A stretch of 64,000 nucleotides of DNA from Gymnopilus junonius (Eukaryota; Basidiomycota; Agaricomycetes; Agaricales; Galerinaceae). The notes beneath the pieces were generated by a model. The model was not told the origin of the DNA. It was given only the letters and a program-made list of their open reading frames with translations, and did no database searches. A program made the position numbers and the translations under genes. Below, piece by piece: positions 12,114 to 24,247 of the stretch. The stretch's first letter is position 1, and every line of letters begins with the position of its first letter. The stretch covers positions 124,001 to 188,000 of the forward strand of contig JADNYJ010000012.1 in the NCBI GenBank assembly GCA_015501075.1, read 5' to 3'.

Positions 12114-13719
12114 TTACCAGGCAATCTTAGCCAGGTACCCCTTGGGTACGAACGAAAAATGTCCTAATTTCATCAAATCTGAAATCAAAGTCATAACAAA
12201 ATCATAGCAAGTAAGCATTAAGTTTCCATAATGACAAAACATGGCCTACATCAAGAGTGCAAGAGCAAAGTCATTAATATGAATATGTGTTCAGCCGGGA
12301 CTCCATGTGTCTGGAAAACATTTGGCTATCAAAGAAAGTATGCGATGAGGCTACGAAAACAAACCGAAAAATATAAAATCTCACATTGCCGGAATATAAG
12401 AGAAAAAGAAGGCAAGTGAGAGTGCCATTAATGCCGCCGGGAAAATATAGAGATTCTGGAGAGGGGTATGCTAGAAGATGCTCAATTTGCGTCCACGAGT
12501 GGCCAGCAAATTTCTAAGAATATAAACTGATTGTTAATGAAAAGCTGAGAATAGAGTAGAAATGAAATTTATTTTGCACACCCCCATTGCATCAGGGCAA
12601 GCGTGAAAAAGTAGACGTTTGGGCTTTGAAGAGTAGATCACTGGTCAGATTTTCTGGAGTCGAAAAGCTCAGCGCTAAGGAGGAGAATGGCACGCCTCTC
12701 TTTTGAAGGACCAGAAGGACCTGGTATTATGTTATTAGAATATCAATAAGGCAGTGTGGTAGCTACTTACATAGACACAGCGCAAAGCGACTCCAAAACA
12801 CCCAGGAAACCATATGCTTGCAGAAGGAGCTTCCAATCAGCCAATCTGTCGGTCTTTACATTACTGGTTTTCTAAGGAGAAGGCCTTCTTCAGGGTTTCC
12901 ATACACAGACTTAGGGCCGGGAACACGTCGGTCTAAAATGAAAGTAAGCGGTTATTACGACTTGCAAGGGTGGAGAAAGAGTGAGAGCATACAGCAACAT
13001 AGATGATGATCATTCTGAGCAGCAAATGGGTGTTAGAAAGTACGCGGCCAGCAGCGTGTACAAATAAACGCACTGACCATTACTGAGCATCTGAGGGACG
13101 CCGATGAGAATATTAAGCACGGTGGGCATCAATTCCGAGAAGCTGAGTTTTTTCATTCAACAATGAGCAAGGCGGATGTGGCTTCGATATTACCTTCCAG
13201 CTGGTAAAAGATATAAACACTGTCTTCTTCAAGTTATCGTACACAAGGTGACCTGGTAGGCATTAGAAGGAGGAGAATCAAGACAATCCTCAAACAATAT
13301 TTATCATACTTAATGGCTTCAATAATGGATGAGATCATTTATCCATCTATTGCGCGTGATCTTTGCTGAGGCAGCAGTATTGGGCGAAAAACTGTCAGAC
13401 GGGCAAGCACCTCATCTGCATTAATTTTGTGCCAGTCCAGCGAAAATATCTCTTTGACATCTTGAGTTTTACTGTCAAATAGGAACAAGAAAGATATCAC
13501 ACCTTTGACTGTTATCTTCCGACGATCCGCTGCCTTCCCTTTGTCAAGGGGTGCCGCGCGCTCGACATGAATGCTAATCGTGCAGTACTCGATAGGCAAG
13601 CGGTTCGCTGGATTCACTGCTCGACCTTGAGTACGATCAAAGACTTTCTCTTCTTGACCTTCGTTGGGCACCTCCAACTGGCCGGCAGTCTGAGCCTCGA
13701 TATCGCGCGACTGGGACAT
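12114..13719 (-). pseudogene. Internally deleted type IIC P-type ATPase pseudogene
   Basis: Relic of a fungal Na+/K+-ATPase-like (type IIC) cation pump. The N-terminus is at 13719 and carries the conserved NPANRLPIEY and LDWHKINADEVLARL segments. Directly after it the reading jumps to the far C-terminal part: VYDNLKKTV (near 13250), SELMPTVLNILIGVPQMLSN, TDVFPALSLCME, DWKLLLQAYGFLGVLESL, YFFTLALMQWG, NLLATRGRKLSIF, NLYIFPAALMAL and the terminal VPKGYLAKIAW followed by a stop at 12114. The whole catalytic centre, including the phosphorylated DKTGT loop and the nucleotide-binding domain (roughly 700 residues), is missing. Several frameshifts and in-frame stops remain. Intron-like GT-AG stretches still separate the blocks, so it derives from genomic DNA rather than a retrotransposed cDNA. 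Confidence 0.85.
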
Positions 13720-15130
13720 CTTGGGGGAGAAATGCAGCCAAGATAGTCAAGAATAACATGGTTTTATTATGTTTCTGTCGCATCTTCAATGGGATCAAGC
13801 GGCTTTTGGCCATTGGCGTGACTTGCGAGCATATTTCGCTAGAGGAGCGCTGCGGCCAACCTCGAGTCCGTCAGATAAACCAAGAACCTGAAAGGCGAAA
13901 TACCTCTAAGCATGTGACCGTTCCACTTGTTGGGTGCACGCCGCACATGGGCTTGTCGAATGACAACAAATTTCGTAACACACCGCCACTGCCATCCATC
14001 CCACACCAGAGGTCATAAAAATTAGGCTGAGTTGTACGTGCGACTGAATTCGGTCATCTCTGGTTGGCAGACGTCTCAGCTCACTTTCGAGTTTCAAACT
14101 TGCTTCTTCTCAAATACCTTGAGGTGCTTTGTCGCCGAATACATTCTTCTCTTACCAGGTAACGTTTGATAGAGGGTCGGATCTCCGACGCGCCGACACT
14201 TCCCCAACATATAGACGCACGATAGCTGACACCAATTCCGATGTAGTATGTAGTTCTGTTACATTTCTGAATGTAATGAGTCCAGATGTCCAAAAGCAAA
14301 ACCCACGCAAGAATAGTCTGATGGAATCAGTTACAACAGTTCTGCTGCTTACAAATCTTTCTCTTCTGTTTGCCATTTTTAGTGTCCGCCTGAACTCTGT
14401 GGGTGAGATGAGGGGACATAGGTCATCCAACGATCCCATGTACCAAAATAAATACCTAATACTCACCAAACGCTCGTTTTCGTGTCGACGTGCCTATCCT
14501 GCCAACGCATGGTTCCGGACCGCAAACTTCGAATGAGCTATAAGACGCGTTTTCATAAAATTCCTCCGCTATATTTTTTGCTATTCCGCTCAACCTATGA
14601 CGATTTTGATAGGAAGAGCCTATGAGTCTGCTATATCGGGAAATTATTTCCTAAAATAGAAGTAGCTTTGAATTCTGAGAGCGGAATGCGACAGACCCTG
14701 AATGAAAGCTTCTGCGCGAATGCCGCCGGGTTCCGCGATTAATTAATCACGTGTCCATATAATCCCAGGAACTCACTATTATTACGAAGTAACAAAGTAA
14801 GAAATACAATGCAAACAGCATCACAGCAAACTAATCAATGATTAAATGTAGGTCTATCCGGAACTAATCAGACTTAATTGACTATGGCAGGAAATACAGA
14901 CAACCAACGCACCTCATAAATTAAGCAACCTTCACACTATTTAAGCGAACAACGAGGGGAAGTAATGAGACGTTATCGCTCGAAGCATAGAATTGCACGC
15001 AGTCAAGGTGAACCTGTATTGAAGGAAGCGTCAGTTAGTCAATCATACACTTTAATGTATACAGCAAGCCGACCTGAAACCTATAGAAAGAAAGAAATAT
15101 AAGATCGTTTTATCATCACAGAGCAAAACT
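13720..15130. other. Intergenic stretch, no gene seen
   Basis: About 1.4 kb beyond the ATPase relic's 5' end and beyond the 3' end of GCP2. Frames at 14129-14536 (+) and 14152-14469 (-) overlap each other and look random. No RNA gene or repeat was recognised. Confidence 0.55.
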
Positions 15131-18029
15131 TTACCAATGATTAAAGTTGGTCTCAAACTTATTCAGCACATCCCAGCGCTTCGTTTTCGAGGGGTCGGAA
15201 GCAGGATCCTCAGCAGCAGCAATAGCCTGGTTGGCGGACTTTGTGAAAGACGCAGAATAGAAGGCGAACGTTTGGCAGACTACGATCAATTTGGAGCAGG
15301 CCTACGCCACATCATTAGTAATAAACCCCTGAAATGAACAAAGACAAACCCACCTTCAGGAGTTTTGAGCTCGTCAGCATGCTCTCCTTCAAACATGTAT
15401 CCAAGAAATCTACATGATCCCGCAATAGCTGATCCACAGTGACAACCTTATCGAGTTTAGCTTCTAGAGCATGCCAATTGGGCTCCAGCACTTCGAAAGT
15501 CACAAATGCCAAAATCTGCTGGATAAACGCCAGCATACGTGCTCTCAGCAGGCAAACGCGTAAACGCCAGCCCATAAATTCAGGATGTGTAGGCACTTGA
15601 CGACGCCACGGCGTTGTCTTCTGTTCAATCCACATATTCGAAAGAGCCTGTTCGACATGTTTCAAGTGAAGAAGGAACCGGAAGAGAAGTTGATATCTCA
15701 GGATAGTCTTCCGCGAGATAACAAGAGAAAGAGGAAATTTGACGTTGTAGTCGAATGTCATAGCGTCAATAGCTGTGAAGGACGAGTCAGAACTATGAAT
15801 CCGCTGAAAAACAGAGCTTTCTCGTTCACCTTGCATGGGTTTTTTCTCTTCTTTCTCTTTCTTCACCTCCTCCTCGCCAAGACCACCTTCTTCCGGCTTA
15901 ACTATCCCGCTGACCGTGACGACCTTCAACAAGAAGTCGTACAGCCCACTTTCCGCTATTGTCACTTTCAAGTCATCTCTGTAAAGGGTATCTTCCCCTA
16001 CAACATCCGTGTTCAATGCAAGGTCCAAAAGGCTTTGTAATTTGGCTACTGAAACGGATTTGGAGGACTTGCGTAGTTCCGTGGACGCCAGGTCGAGCAT
16101 GTGAGTGAGGAATGAGGACTGCGATAGGAAGAAATAACGTTTCAAAGATCGAAGACGCGGTATTAACTCTTGATCATTCAGGAGCAGCTGAAGAAGGGTC
16201 TTGTTCGCGTGTGAATAAGCGTCTTCAATGAATTCATAGAACCTGGTGGCATGATTATACAAAAGCAAAATTCGCAGAGGAAAGCATACTTTTCGTCATC
16301 CATGGAAAGGTTCTGGTCAGCAGGGGCTTTATCCTTGTTCATGTCGATCCCACATTCACGAATTACATTCAAGTATTTTCCCGCAAGTAAAATTTTGTGC
16401 TTCCAGCTTTCTAGAAGAGGCGGTACGCATGCGCCTCCTGGTAGTCTGCCACCAACAGAACGCGGCGACGGAATGCCCGCTTGGTGTCGTTTAGATGACC
16501 CAGGAGATATTGATCCGTCCCGTAACTGGAATTATCGAAATTTAGTCATAATTAGCGAGAAAACGGGAACAGGTAACTCACAGTATATCTCCTCTCCCAA
16601 TACTCATCTGTGTAATCCATCTCCAATATACCCCTATCAATGAACTTGCTCTCCTTGACTAGTAACTCCTCATACGGATCTGCAAGATGTCCGTTTGAGA
16701 CCCAGTCCCTCAACATTTCCACATAAGGCCTCCCTGCTTGCTTCAATAGTTTCCCATAAATGGCTGTTGCTGTCGGGTCCCCGCTCATGTTCTGCATTCT
16801 TTCATAGATAATGGTGAGGACCTCGCCGCCTTTGACTGCAATACCGCTGCTCCCAGAGAGGCCATTGCCAATATCGGTTTTGTTGATCTCCGACAGGACT
16901 GCTTTGAGTTTTGCGCCACCGAGACCAAGGGCTTCATTCCGAGCAGCCTCTTCATCGTCTTCATCCGAGCTTGAAGAAGATGAAGAAAGGTCATTTCCTG
17001 GATCATCCGCAGTAGCAAGCTCAAGAATTAGCTGGTATATCAGAGATAGTGTATGGACAGTCGGATGCACGTAAAACCAGAGCTTTTGCAATGAAAAGGA
17101 AGCGGAGGTGTTGAATGCGTGTTCTAGCTGGGAAAGCAGTGTTTGATAGTCCTGTTGATATCGATAGATGAGTTTCCTTGTTAGTATAAGTATATCACAG
17201 GTACTTACACGGAGCATTTCACGGATAGCAGCACACAGTGCATGGTTCACAAGTCCGAACTCGAGGTGACTTCTTTGCTCAATGAAGGCGAAGATGGCAG
17301 TATAGTACATGCCAAGGGGTAATATTCGTTCAACGAGATCATTTAGCGATGAATCTAGAAAACATATCAATCGTAAGAGATAGTATAAAGTGGCGGAATG
17401 GCGTACCTAGTGATGGAGCGACAATGAATCGAATGCCTTGCAACGGGTCGTCATCCTCTGGTGAGTAATCGGGGTGGTAGGTGATATATGTTCCTTCAAT
17501 TCCCTTGATACAACTGGGTTACTGGAAGAATGAAATAGAAGAGATGGCAGACGTACTGATAAAACAAACAACAAATCTTCCAACATCAAAGCTTCCTGTA
17601 TATCCAACGGTACACGATCCAATGATTCCTGCCTTCCCTTTCCTTTCGACTTGGGAGCGGTAGAGCTGGAAACGACGCGTGAATTGAGTGGTGCACGCAC
17701 AAAGGACGTTTCAGCGATGAACGACGAGTCGTTGTGGCCTGCAACACCAACGTTCCAATTACTAAAGTTCACTCAATATGTAGGGCGCGTACTTTTCGAA
17801 TGCCCCTCCTGTGATAAGTGGTTTCGTGAGATTTCATCGTCTAGATTATCTTCCGGATGTCGGTGTCGGCGGACAGACGCGATTGTACCTGTGATCTACT
17901 CCAAAGAGGCTGAGTTGATTTTTTCAACGTTGGGTCACGATCGGCTTGCACCTTGGTATACTCTTTCTGTGAAAGACCTAGGTTCTTTTTGCGCGTCCCA
18001 GGGCGCGTTCTCGGGGTATAAGGGTCCAT
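15131..18029 (-). CDS. Gamma-tubulin complex component 2 (Spc97/GCP2 family)
   Basis: Spindle-pole-body or MTOC protein that binds gamma-tubulin and nucleates microtubules. Supported exons (reverse order): 17557 to about 17763, 17407-17503, 17209-17354, 16582-17151, 16290-16525, 15354-16242 and 15131-15301, with introns of 47-57 nt. GCP2 landmarks run in order: IQEALMLEDLLFVLS then GIEGTYITYHPDY, LVERILPLGMYYTAI, VSNGHLADPYEELLVKES, DYTDEYWERRYT, HKILLAGKYLNVIRECG, DEKFYEFIEDAYSHANKTLL, and a C-terminus ending NKFETNFNHW. That covers both the N-terminal and C-terminal Spc97/Spc98 regions. The first one or two exons are unsure: an upstream frame begins MDPYTPRTRPGTRKKN at 18029, but I could not join it to the rest in frame. 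About 770 residues are certain. Confidence 0.88.
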
Positions 18030-18411
18030 ATTAAGTCTGAACGGGATGAGATCAGAAGAGCTATTTTGTGGTTTGGATTTGACCACGAATTCCGTTCACA
18101 GGCACTTTCCATTTTAGGATATATAGTACATGCTCAAAAATCGTGGCACGAATTGAAAGTCGCGTTAACTATTGCTGCACACAATATGATACAGCACCGT
18201 GACGGGGATAGGAATACAAATCTACAGAACGAAATGCAAATACGTGAAATATAGAAAGTACGCAACACAAGCAATCGAGCCCATAAATCCGACAAAGCAA
18301 GTTTATACAGGGCAAATAATATGAAAGGTCGATCGAAATCCCAGGAGATAGGAAAGTGTGAGATATGGCAAGACCCACGCAGCGAAATGCAGATAAAATA
18401 AATAAGCTACT

Positions 18412-19916
18412 TCAAAAAGCTGGACCACATATCAGCTGAGGTCGAGCGCCTTCTTTAGATCGTCGTTCCAAAATGTGTCGTGGCAGCAAGCAAAGGGAGT
18501 CCCGGTTCGGGGTTGACTTGGAGGCATTAGGCGCCCTGGTGATGTAGGTATTGGCGTCCGAAGGCAAGCTGTCACCTCGAGATAGCAAAGACAGTGGGGA
18601 CACGGACATAGAGAGCAATATATCTATATCCAGAGCACCTAGGGGGCTACCTGTACGACGTCGCCGAGCCTGACAGTAATTTCCAGAATTATGAATAATG
18701 TCAGCGATAGTGCGATCGTCATCAACATCACTAGCATTGATGAAAGGAATATCCCCGCCCGGTACAATTGACACAGAAGAAGCAAGAGGTCCTGGGACAT
18801 GTCCTTGGAGATTGCGGCTGCCATGCAGGTGTCGATTGGTCAAGGAACCGAAGGTAGGAAAGTCTAAATGTTCGGCATCAGAATCTTCAGGAAGAGGGGG
18901 AAGAGGCAGAGGAGGAAGGGGTAAAGATGGACAAGGAGAGTCAATAACAGTAGAGTCGCCTATTACGCCGCAAAGCCCAAGACGAGAAGGATTGGACCAA
19001 AGATCGTCCGAGTCCGAGTCAGTTCTCTCCTGAGTGAAATCAAGTATGTTCTCCAGCGCCTCATCGGAGGCTAATTGCGAAGGTATATCACGAAAGGTGG
19101 GAAAAGGTAACGATTCTCCGACTAACGAGGGAACTAATGCAGTCTTCCCTTGGTATGCCTTACGAAGCCTCGAAAGGCATGCACCCAAAGGATCAGATGC
19201 GGGAAGACCATCCTCATCGCCTTCAAATTCTTTATATGCTAAAATTGATGTGAGTAGAAGATCGCTTTTCTTTGAATTCAAAGAAGTCTACTAACTGGTG
19301 TTATTGGCAATCAACGGAGAAAGAGCAGAGTCATTGGCTTCTTTGACAGGCTCCAATGTCCGGACAGAAGTCCTGGGGCTAGAAATGTCAGAGGTAATGC
19401 TATCAGATGACAGGTCCGGAGACTGTGACATAGAGTATACAGAAATGGAATCAGTCGAGTGATTCGAAAAGAGGTGAAAAAAAGTCTCCTGTGACGAGTA
19501 AGGGCTCCACGCAGAAGAATAAGGCGAAAGACATTGACTACCAACAGCGAGCGACAGTCTGGATGGGTCTTGCAAGTCTTCGCACATTGAGTCTAATATG
19601 CGCTCGCCGATCTTCAGGCTCCATGGACCTTCAGAAGGTTCGACTTTCTCGTCAAAATCTGTCGCATATGGTTAAGAAGAAATAACAAGATAAAAATTGC
19701 CCATTTACTAAATTTTTGTGAACAAGATTCGCTGGTTAAATGTATGCAAGAGCGCGTTAATTGGGATTTGCTTTGTTCGCCAGGGCGGTCTAGAGAATGT
19801 CGCGGGACGATTTTGAAGGCACGAGGACCAAATACGACGTCCTTTATAACTGGGAGATAACATCGCAAAAGGAAAATCAGATATACGCGAAGGTGTAGCG
19901 GCACACAGACATACAT
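18412..19916 (-). CDS. Unknown Ser/Pro-rich protein ending GPAF
   Basis: Not recognised. Three exons (19709-19916, 19296-19658, 18412-19238) with introns of 50 and 57 nt give 465 residues in a consistent frame. The first exon is slightly hydrophobic at its start (LRVYLIFLLRCYLPVI); the rest is disordered and rich in Ser, Pro, Asp and Leu, with a short SLPLPPLPLPPLPE run. The notable part is the extreme C-terminus, LLPRHILERRSK, then ARPQLICGPAF and stop, which matches the C-terminus of the other unknown protein at 27523-29844. The start codon could be further downstream. The gene diverges from 20345 across about 430 bp. Confidence 0.6.
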
Positions 19917-20344
19917 CCGCTATTGCATATCTTCGACGTCCTAGGAAGAGAAGAGTTGCCCAAGGTGCTCTGCGTTCGCTTCAAGGCTTGGTTAATGAAG
20001 CCAGATAATCGCGTTTTATGAGTCTTGCGCAGGTCCATGATATGTTTGAGCCTAGAGCTGAGATATGGTAAAAGTTAGAATTTGGAGGGGCGTGCTGGAG
20101 TGTGGGGCCAGCAATAAACGCGCTGAATGTGTGGCAGTGCTAAGAAGCAACACGACCACGTGACCGATGGCCATCTAACGCGACACGCGACTGTAGCCTG
20201 TGCGCTGCTGTCATCAGCTTACCAGCATCAACTCGGGACCCAGCACCGAAAATTCGTTCTTCGTTCCAGATATAGCACCGCACACATGCATTTGACTTAT
20301 AGCTAATTTTTTATGGCGAGACATCTCATTAACCTCAGATTTTC

Positions 20345-20899
20345 ATGCCTTTGACAGAACCACTGCAGCCCGAGTACGTTGTTGGGGGTTATTATCTCAG
20401 ACTAGAGAAGATCCATGAATTGATGGCGGAGCTGGAAATCGACGACCGAGGGGTTGATTTGCACTTTACTGAGTATCCAATCAATAAGTGGCTAGCTAAA
20501 CAGGGGAAATTCCACATTCTCGCTGGGGCAATCGCTCACCCTGCAACAGAGAAGAAGGATGATGTCGACGGTATACTCTTTATGACTAGATTCTACGAAA
20601 TTCACGGCAAGATTTTGGATAACAATATTGTACCTCCGGAAAGGGATGCAGACATAGCAGTGAAGAGCTGGCTAATACAGGACGGTGGTGTGCAGGAGGA
20701 CGATCTCACATGGGTGGCCTTGTTTGATAATTTCCATCTGACGCGCAATGGTATTCGGCCAGAAAAAAATGATGGTCCGGGAAGGCACCAGTCTGTCACC
20801 CTTACTGAAGATCAGATGCTAAAAATTTTGTCCGACAAAAAGACCGTTGCAGAGGTTATAGCTGAAGCGACTCGGGGCGCACTGGGGGCTTCTACTTAG
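20345..20899 (+). CDS. Unknown 184-residue protein
   Basis: Single-exon frame starting MPLTEPLQPEYVVGGYYL. Composition is that of a soluble globular alpha/beta protein, rich in Asp, Glu, Ile and Leu, with no signal peptide, membrane helix or cysteine cluster. Recognisable-looking but unassigned blocks include LHFTEYPINKWLAKQGKF and DDLTWVALFDNFHLTRNG. The C-terminal end (MLKILSDKKTVAEVIAEA) is predicted helical. The ATG follows a promoter region shared with the divergent gene at 19916. No function can be offered; the even composition and lack of stops make it a likely real gene. Confidence 0.7.
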   Translation: MPLTEPLQPEYVVGGYYLRLEKIHELMAELEIDDRGVDLHFTEYPINKWLAKQGKFHILAGAIAHPATEKKDDVDGILFMTRFYEIHGKILDNNIVPPERDADIAVKSWLIQDGGVQEDDLTWVALFDNFHLTRNGIRPEKNDGPGRHQSVTLTEDQMLKILSDKKTVAEVIAEATRGALGAST

Positions 20900-21107
20900 A
20901 CCTGAACATACGCATGACGGTCCTCCAGAGGTCGTTTCTACTCTATTAATGGCATACCTGGAGTTTCTTGCTCTATGACGCCCCTCAGCCTCTTCAAATG
21001 AAAGGTAACGATACTGAAATCGGAGAGTCTATTATTGGCCTATAACTGTCCGCCCTACCTACCTACCCTCCGGAGTCGAAAATCGGATGGTTAAAGCCAC
21101 AAATATC

Positions 21108-21195
21108 CCTTCGATAGCTCAGTCTGGTAGAGCGCGGGACTGTAATATGTTACATGTTTATCCTGAGGCCACTAGTTCGATCCTGGTTCGAAGGA
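21108..21195 (+). tRNA. tRNA-Tyr (GTA) with 14-nt intron
   Basis: Cloverleaf drawn by hand. The acceptor stem CCTTCGA pairs with TCGAAGG, with A as discriminator. The D arm holds AGCTC and GAGC. The anticodon stem CGGGA pairs with TCCTG around the loop CT-GTA-A. The T arm ACTAG/CTGGT encloses TTCGATC, which is also the B box. The anticodon GTA is at 21142-21144. An intron of 14 nt (21146-21159) sits one base 3' of the anticodon, the canonical eukaryotic position, as expected because tRNA-Tyr genes commonly carry introns. No clear T-run terminator is visible right after the gene; the first short T run is at about 21200. Confidence 0.93.
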
Positions 21196-21747
21196 ACTTT
21201 TTGCAACTCCTCTGGGCAAATAAATGCCTGCTTGAATAAGCCGAAAGTAGCGACTGAGTTGCTGCAGGCGGTCGTGGCATTTCATATGTATGCCTGGCCG
21301 CTAATAAGAGCGCTTTCTTCAGTCCTGAGTACTTGAGTGTCCTGAGGTTCGCAAAAATAAATCTAAACTTTACTAGTGTCCACGGGCCTTAAGGCTCGTA
21401 AAGGTCACTGGCAGTTGGAAATATTAAACGCTACTATAACAGTATGGGTGGAGTATGTGATAATATCTAGGAATAGCCCCATATGGGCCACTGTGAATAA
21501 CAGTACCCGAGTCATTCAATAACTAGAACAAGAAATTTTAAGGGAGCTTTCGTCAAGACGACAGAAGGAAATAAATTAAAAAGAGATGGAACTAGAAAGT
21601 CCATGGGCATTTACATAAGAAGAGAAAAACGTAACATATCTCTAGGTTTTAATGAAGAATAGAAGCCAGAAAGGTTTACTCCCGGCTGACATCGCTGTGA
21701 AACGACAGCAACTCAGACCAAATTCCGGATTTGGGAAATAAAATAGC
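21196..21747. other. Short intergenic stretch, no gene seen
   Basis: About 550 bp between tRNA-Tyr and the 3' end of the NADH dehydrogenase gene. No open frame of interest and no recognisable repeat; presumably terminator and 3' untranslated sequence. Confidence 0.5.
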
Positions 21748-24133
21748 TTACCGTCCGAAGACCTTGACTTTCAACCAATCAGTGGCGACTAAAGTACGGT
21801 TGCGTAACGAGAAGAGCGTGCTTAAGTACGCGCTTCGCCAGAACAAAAAGGTCGCAACACCGCCAGTGGCGAACTACGAAAATATTAATCAGACTTTTAT
21901 CATCAGACCACCAAATAACTTACGTTGCCGTTTTTAAGTGGTAAATCAGCAATCGCTTTATCAGACCCAATATACGCCAGCGATCCCTGATGAGAATAAT
22001 GAAACGGCCTCGGCTTGATTTTAGCCAGCTGGCGTTTGACATCCTCCTTCTCGTCCACCTTCTTCGTCTCTGTGACGTGGGCAGGTGCGTCTTCCGACTT
22101 CGCTGCCTCGAGCTCACTAAGGCGCGCCGCGAGAGAGTCCTGTTTAGCCATTTGGTGTAGGATGCGAGCGAGATAGGCGCCTTGTTGAGAAGCTACTGGG
22201 CAGTGGGTGCATAGGAGGTAGCGGTGCAGTCGCCGATGGCGAAGATGCTGCCACCGGTACCCTTCATGCGAAGGTGGTCTGGTCGCCAGTGTAAGTCAGA
22301 TGTCGACACCAAATCCCGAAAAGAGGAAAATGAACTCACCATCAACAGTGATACCCCGCCTGTTCGTCTGATCATTCGGTAGCTTAGCCATCAAGTCCTG
22401 AGTAAGTTTCCTTCCCTTATTTCCAGCAGCCCAGATGACCAAACCACAAGGTACCTCCTTGATGGTCTTGTCAGGCATCTGGAGAACAACACTGCCTTCC
22501 TTCACCTCTTTGACCATGGTCTTTGTCAGAATATCAATTTTGCTTTCCTTGAAGGTAGACTCGGTGTACTCGATAAGTTGTTTGCTGAACATGGGTAGCA
22601 CTGAGGGCAGGGCCTCTACGAGGGTGATGCGGATCCTGCCTGCAAGCTCCGGATACCAAGATTTGAGATCATCCTGTATGATTTTGAGCATTTTTTTTAA
22701 TACTCAAGGCAGTTTAGAGAGGTACCTCAAGAAAATCATGAAGTTCGCCGCTACATCGCCATAAGGACATTGGCCAGAAGGTCATTGATCATGACACCAC
22801 GCACCTAAGCTCGATTCCTGTAGGGCCACCGCCAACCACGACCTAACACGTAAAGGTGAGGAATGTAGCTTAAGATTGAGAATAGGAAATGCGAACCATG
22901 TGAAGTAGCCGGTCAATTTCCTTAGGGTCTTGACCAGGGAAGGCAGCAGTTTCAACGCCTGCCAATGTATGTTTAAAACCAATTTACGTTCTTTGTCAGA
23001 AACACTAACAGTCCATAAATTCACTTTTAAGCTGAAACCGTGTAATTTTTATTAGCTACAAATCCAACAGTAAGGAAGGAAAAGCTTACCCTTTCGGCGT
23101 CCGCTAATTCCTTCATGAAGCAAGCACGCTCTTGCACACCAGGAATGTTAAAGGTTTGCACCTCTGCTCCAACAGCATAGACGAGATAATCATATGAAAT
23201 TGTCGTTGCAGAGACCGAACCTCTGATTCCTGAGTTGTCTACATTGGCAGTGATTAGCCGGAGAATCTTCGGGAGGCACAATCACGTGGAAGTGCGTCAT
23301 AGGAGGGAAGGAGAAGCAAACCTTTGAAAGTGACAGTTTTATTGATAGGCTGTAGAGAAATTATGAGCCTGGTGATAGGGTAGTAAATAGGCACGGAGAC
23401 GAACATCAACGTCGGTGGCCTCAGCCTCGACAACCGACACCTGGCGTGCTTTGTGTCGAGTGATGTATCGCGTAGGTTGGATGATAGAACGGGAACTGAG
23501 AGTGCCTACGGCCACACTTGGCAGTAGAGGCGTGAAGAGGAAAAAGTTCTTGGGGCTAATGACGACCTAGATAAGGATGCTTCAGAACACAGAGTGATCC
23601 TGCGATAAGCATAGAACTCGAACGAATACTTACCACATTGTAATCGCTGGTGTCCAGCGTTTTGAGTAAACTTGTAGCGCCCCACCCGCTTCCAAGGACA
23701 ACTACGGTCTTTTTCTCGGGGTCAAATGGCAATTGAGCGCCTGGTGTACGCTCGCGCTTCGTGACGTAGTAAAAGCCCCCGGCACCAATGACGATAGTGA
23801 GAACTGTCGCACGCCCGATGGACTCAAAGAAGCTTCTCCATCTGGATTTACGTGGGGGAGGCGGGGGGGAGACGTAGGAGGTACCTAAATCCGAGCAAGC
23901 ATGAATGACCATGGTTATCAGGAAGATACCAGGAAAACGCACAACAGTAGTTGGTTGAGCGCTGGCAGATCTGTAGCGTACACGCGTCGTGAAACGCCCC
24001 TGGGCAGTTGCGAACGAACTATGGGTAAAGCGCGAGACCTAGCAAGGATGGCTAGAAATGTAAAAAAGGTCAATTTGACTGCACAAAGTTGGATACAAAG
24101 AGACTGCGGACCTCTGCTGGGTATCGACTGCAT
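21748..24133 (-). CDS. Alternative type II NADH dehydrogenase, mitochondrial
   Basis: NDH-2 flavoprotein of the mitochondrial inner membrane; it passes electrons from NADH to ubiquinone without pumping protons. First exons 24080-24133, 23930-24038 and 23634-23884 join in frame from ATG 24133 ([12 protein letters not shown]) through a basic presequence ([17 protein letters not shown]) and a helix ([17 protein letters not shown]) to the FAD-binding [18 protein letters not shown]. The next exon reads [21 protein letters not shown] second dinucleotide fold, [12 protein letters not shown], appears near 22800. The C-terminal membrane anchor region ends [12 protein letters not shown] with the stop at 21748, typical of the family. 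Many introns of 41-70 nt interrupt the gene; I did not fix every boundary in 21900-23560. Orientation (external or internal) cannot be settled. Confidence 0.9.
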
Positions 24134-24231
24134 CGTGGGCGGGGGGGATTGATGCTGACGAGTGCAGAAACGCTAGCGAAAAGGAGCCACCACCGCCCTA
24201 CGTACTATAGGCTCATACGGAACGGTTACCG

Positions 24232-24247
24232 TGACGGTATACCGTCA
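24232..24247. promoter_or_regulatory. Perfect 16-bp palindrome with CGG-N4-CCG core
   Basis: TGACGGTATACCGTCA is its own reverse complement. It lies about 100 bp upstream of the NADH dehydrogenase start codon. Its centre is CGG-TATA-CCG, the inverted-triplet layout bound by dimers of fungal Zn(II)2Cys6 factors. Role inferred from position and symmetry only. Confidence 0.45.

Noticed and set aside
11803..12207. 134-residue plus-strand frame
   Set aside because: It overlaps the C-terminal end of the ATPase relic on the other strand and has no motif; AT-rich DNA gives such frames by chance.
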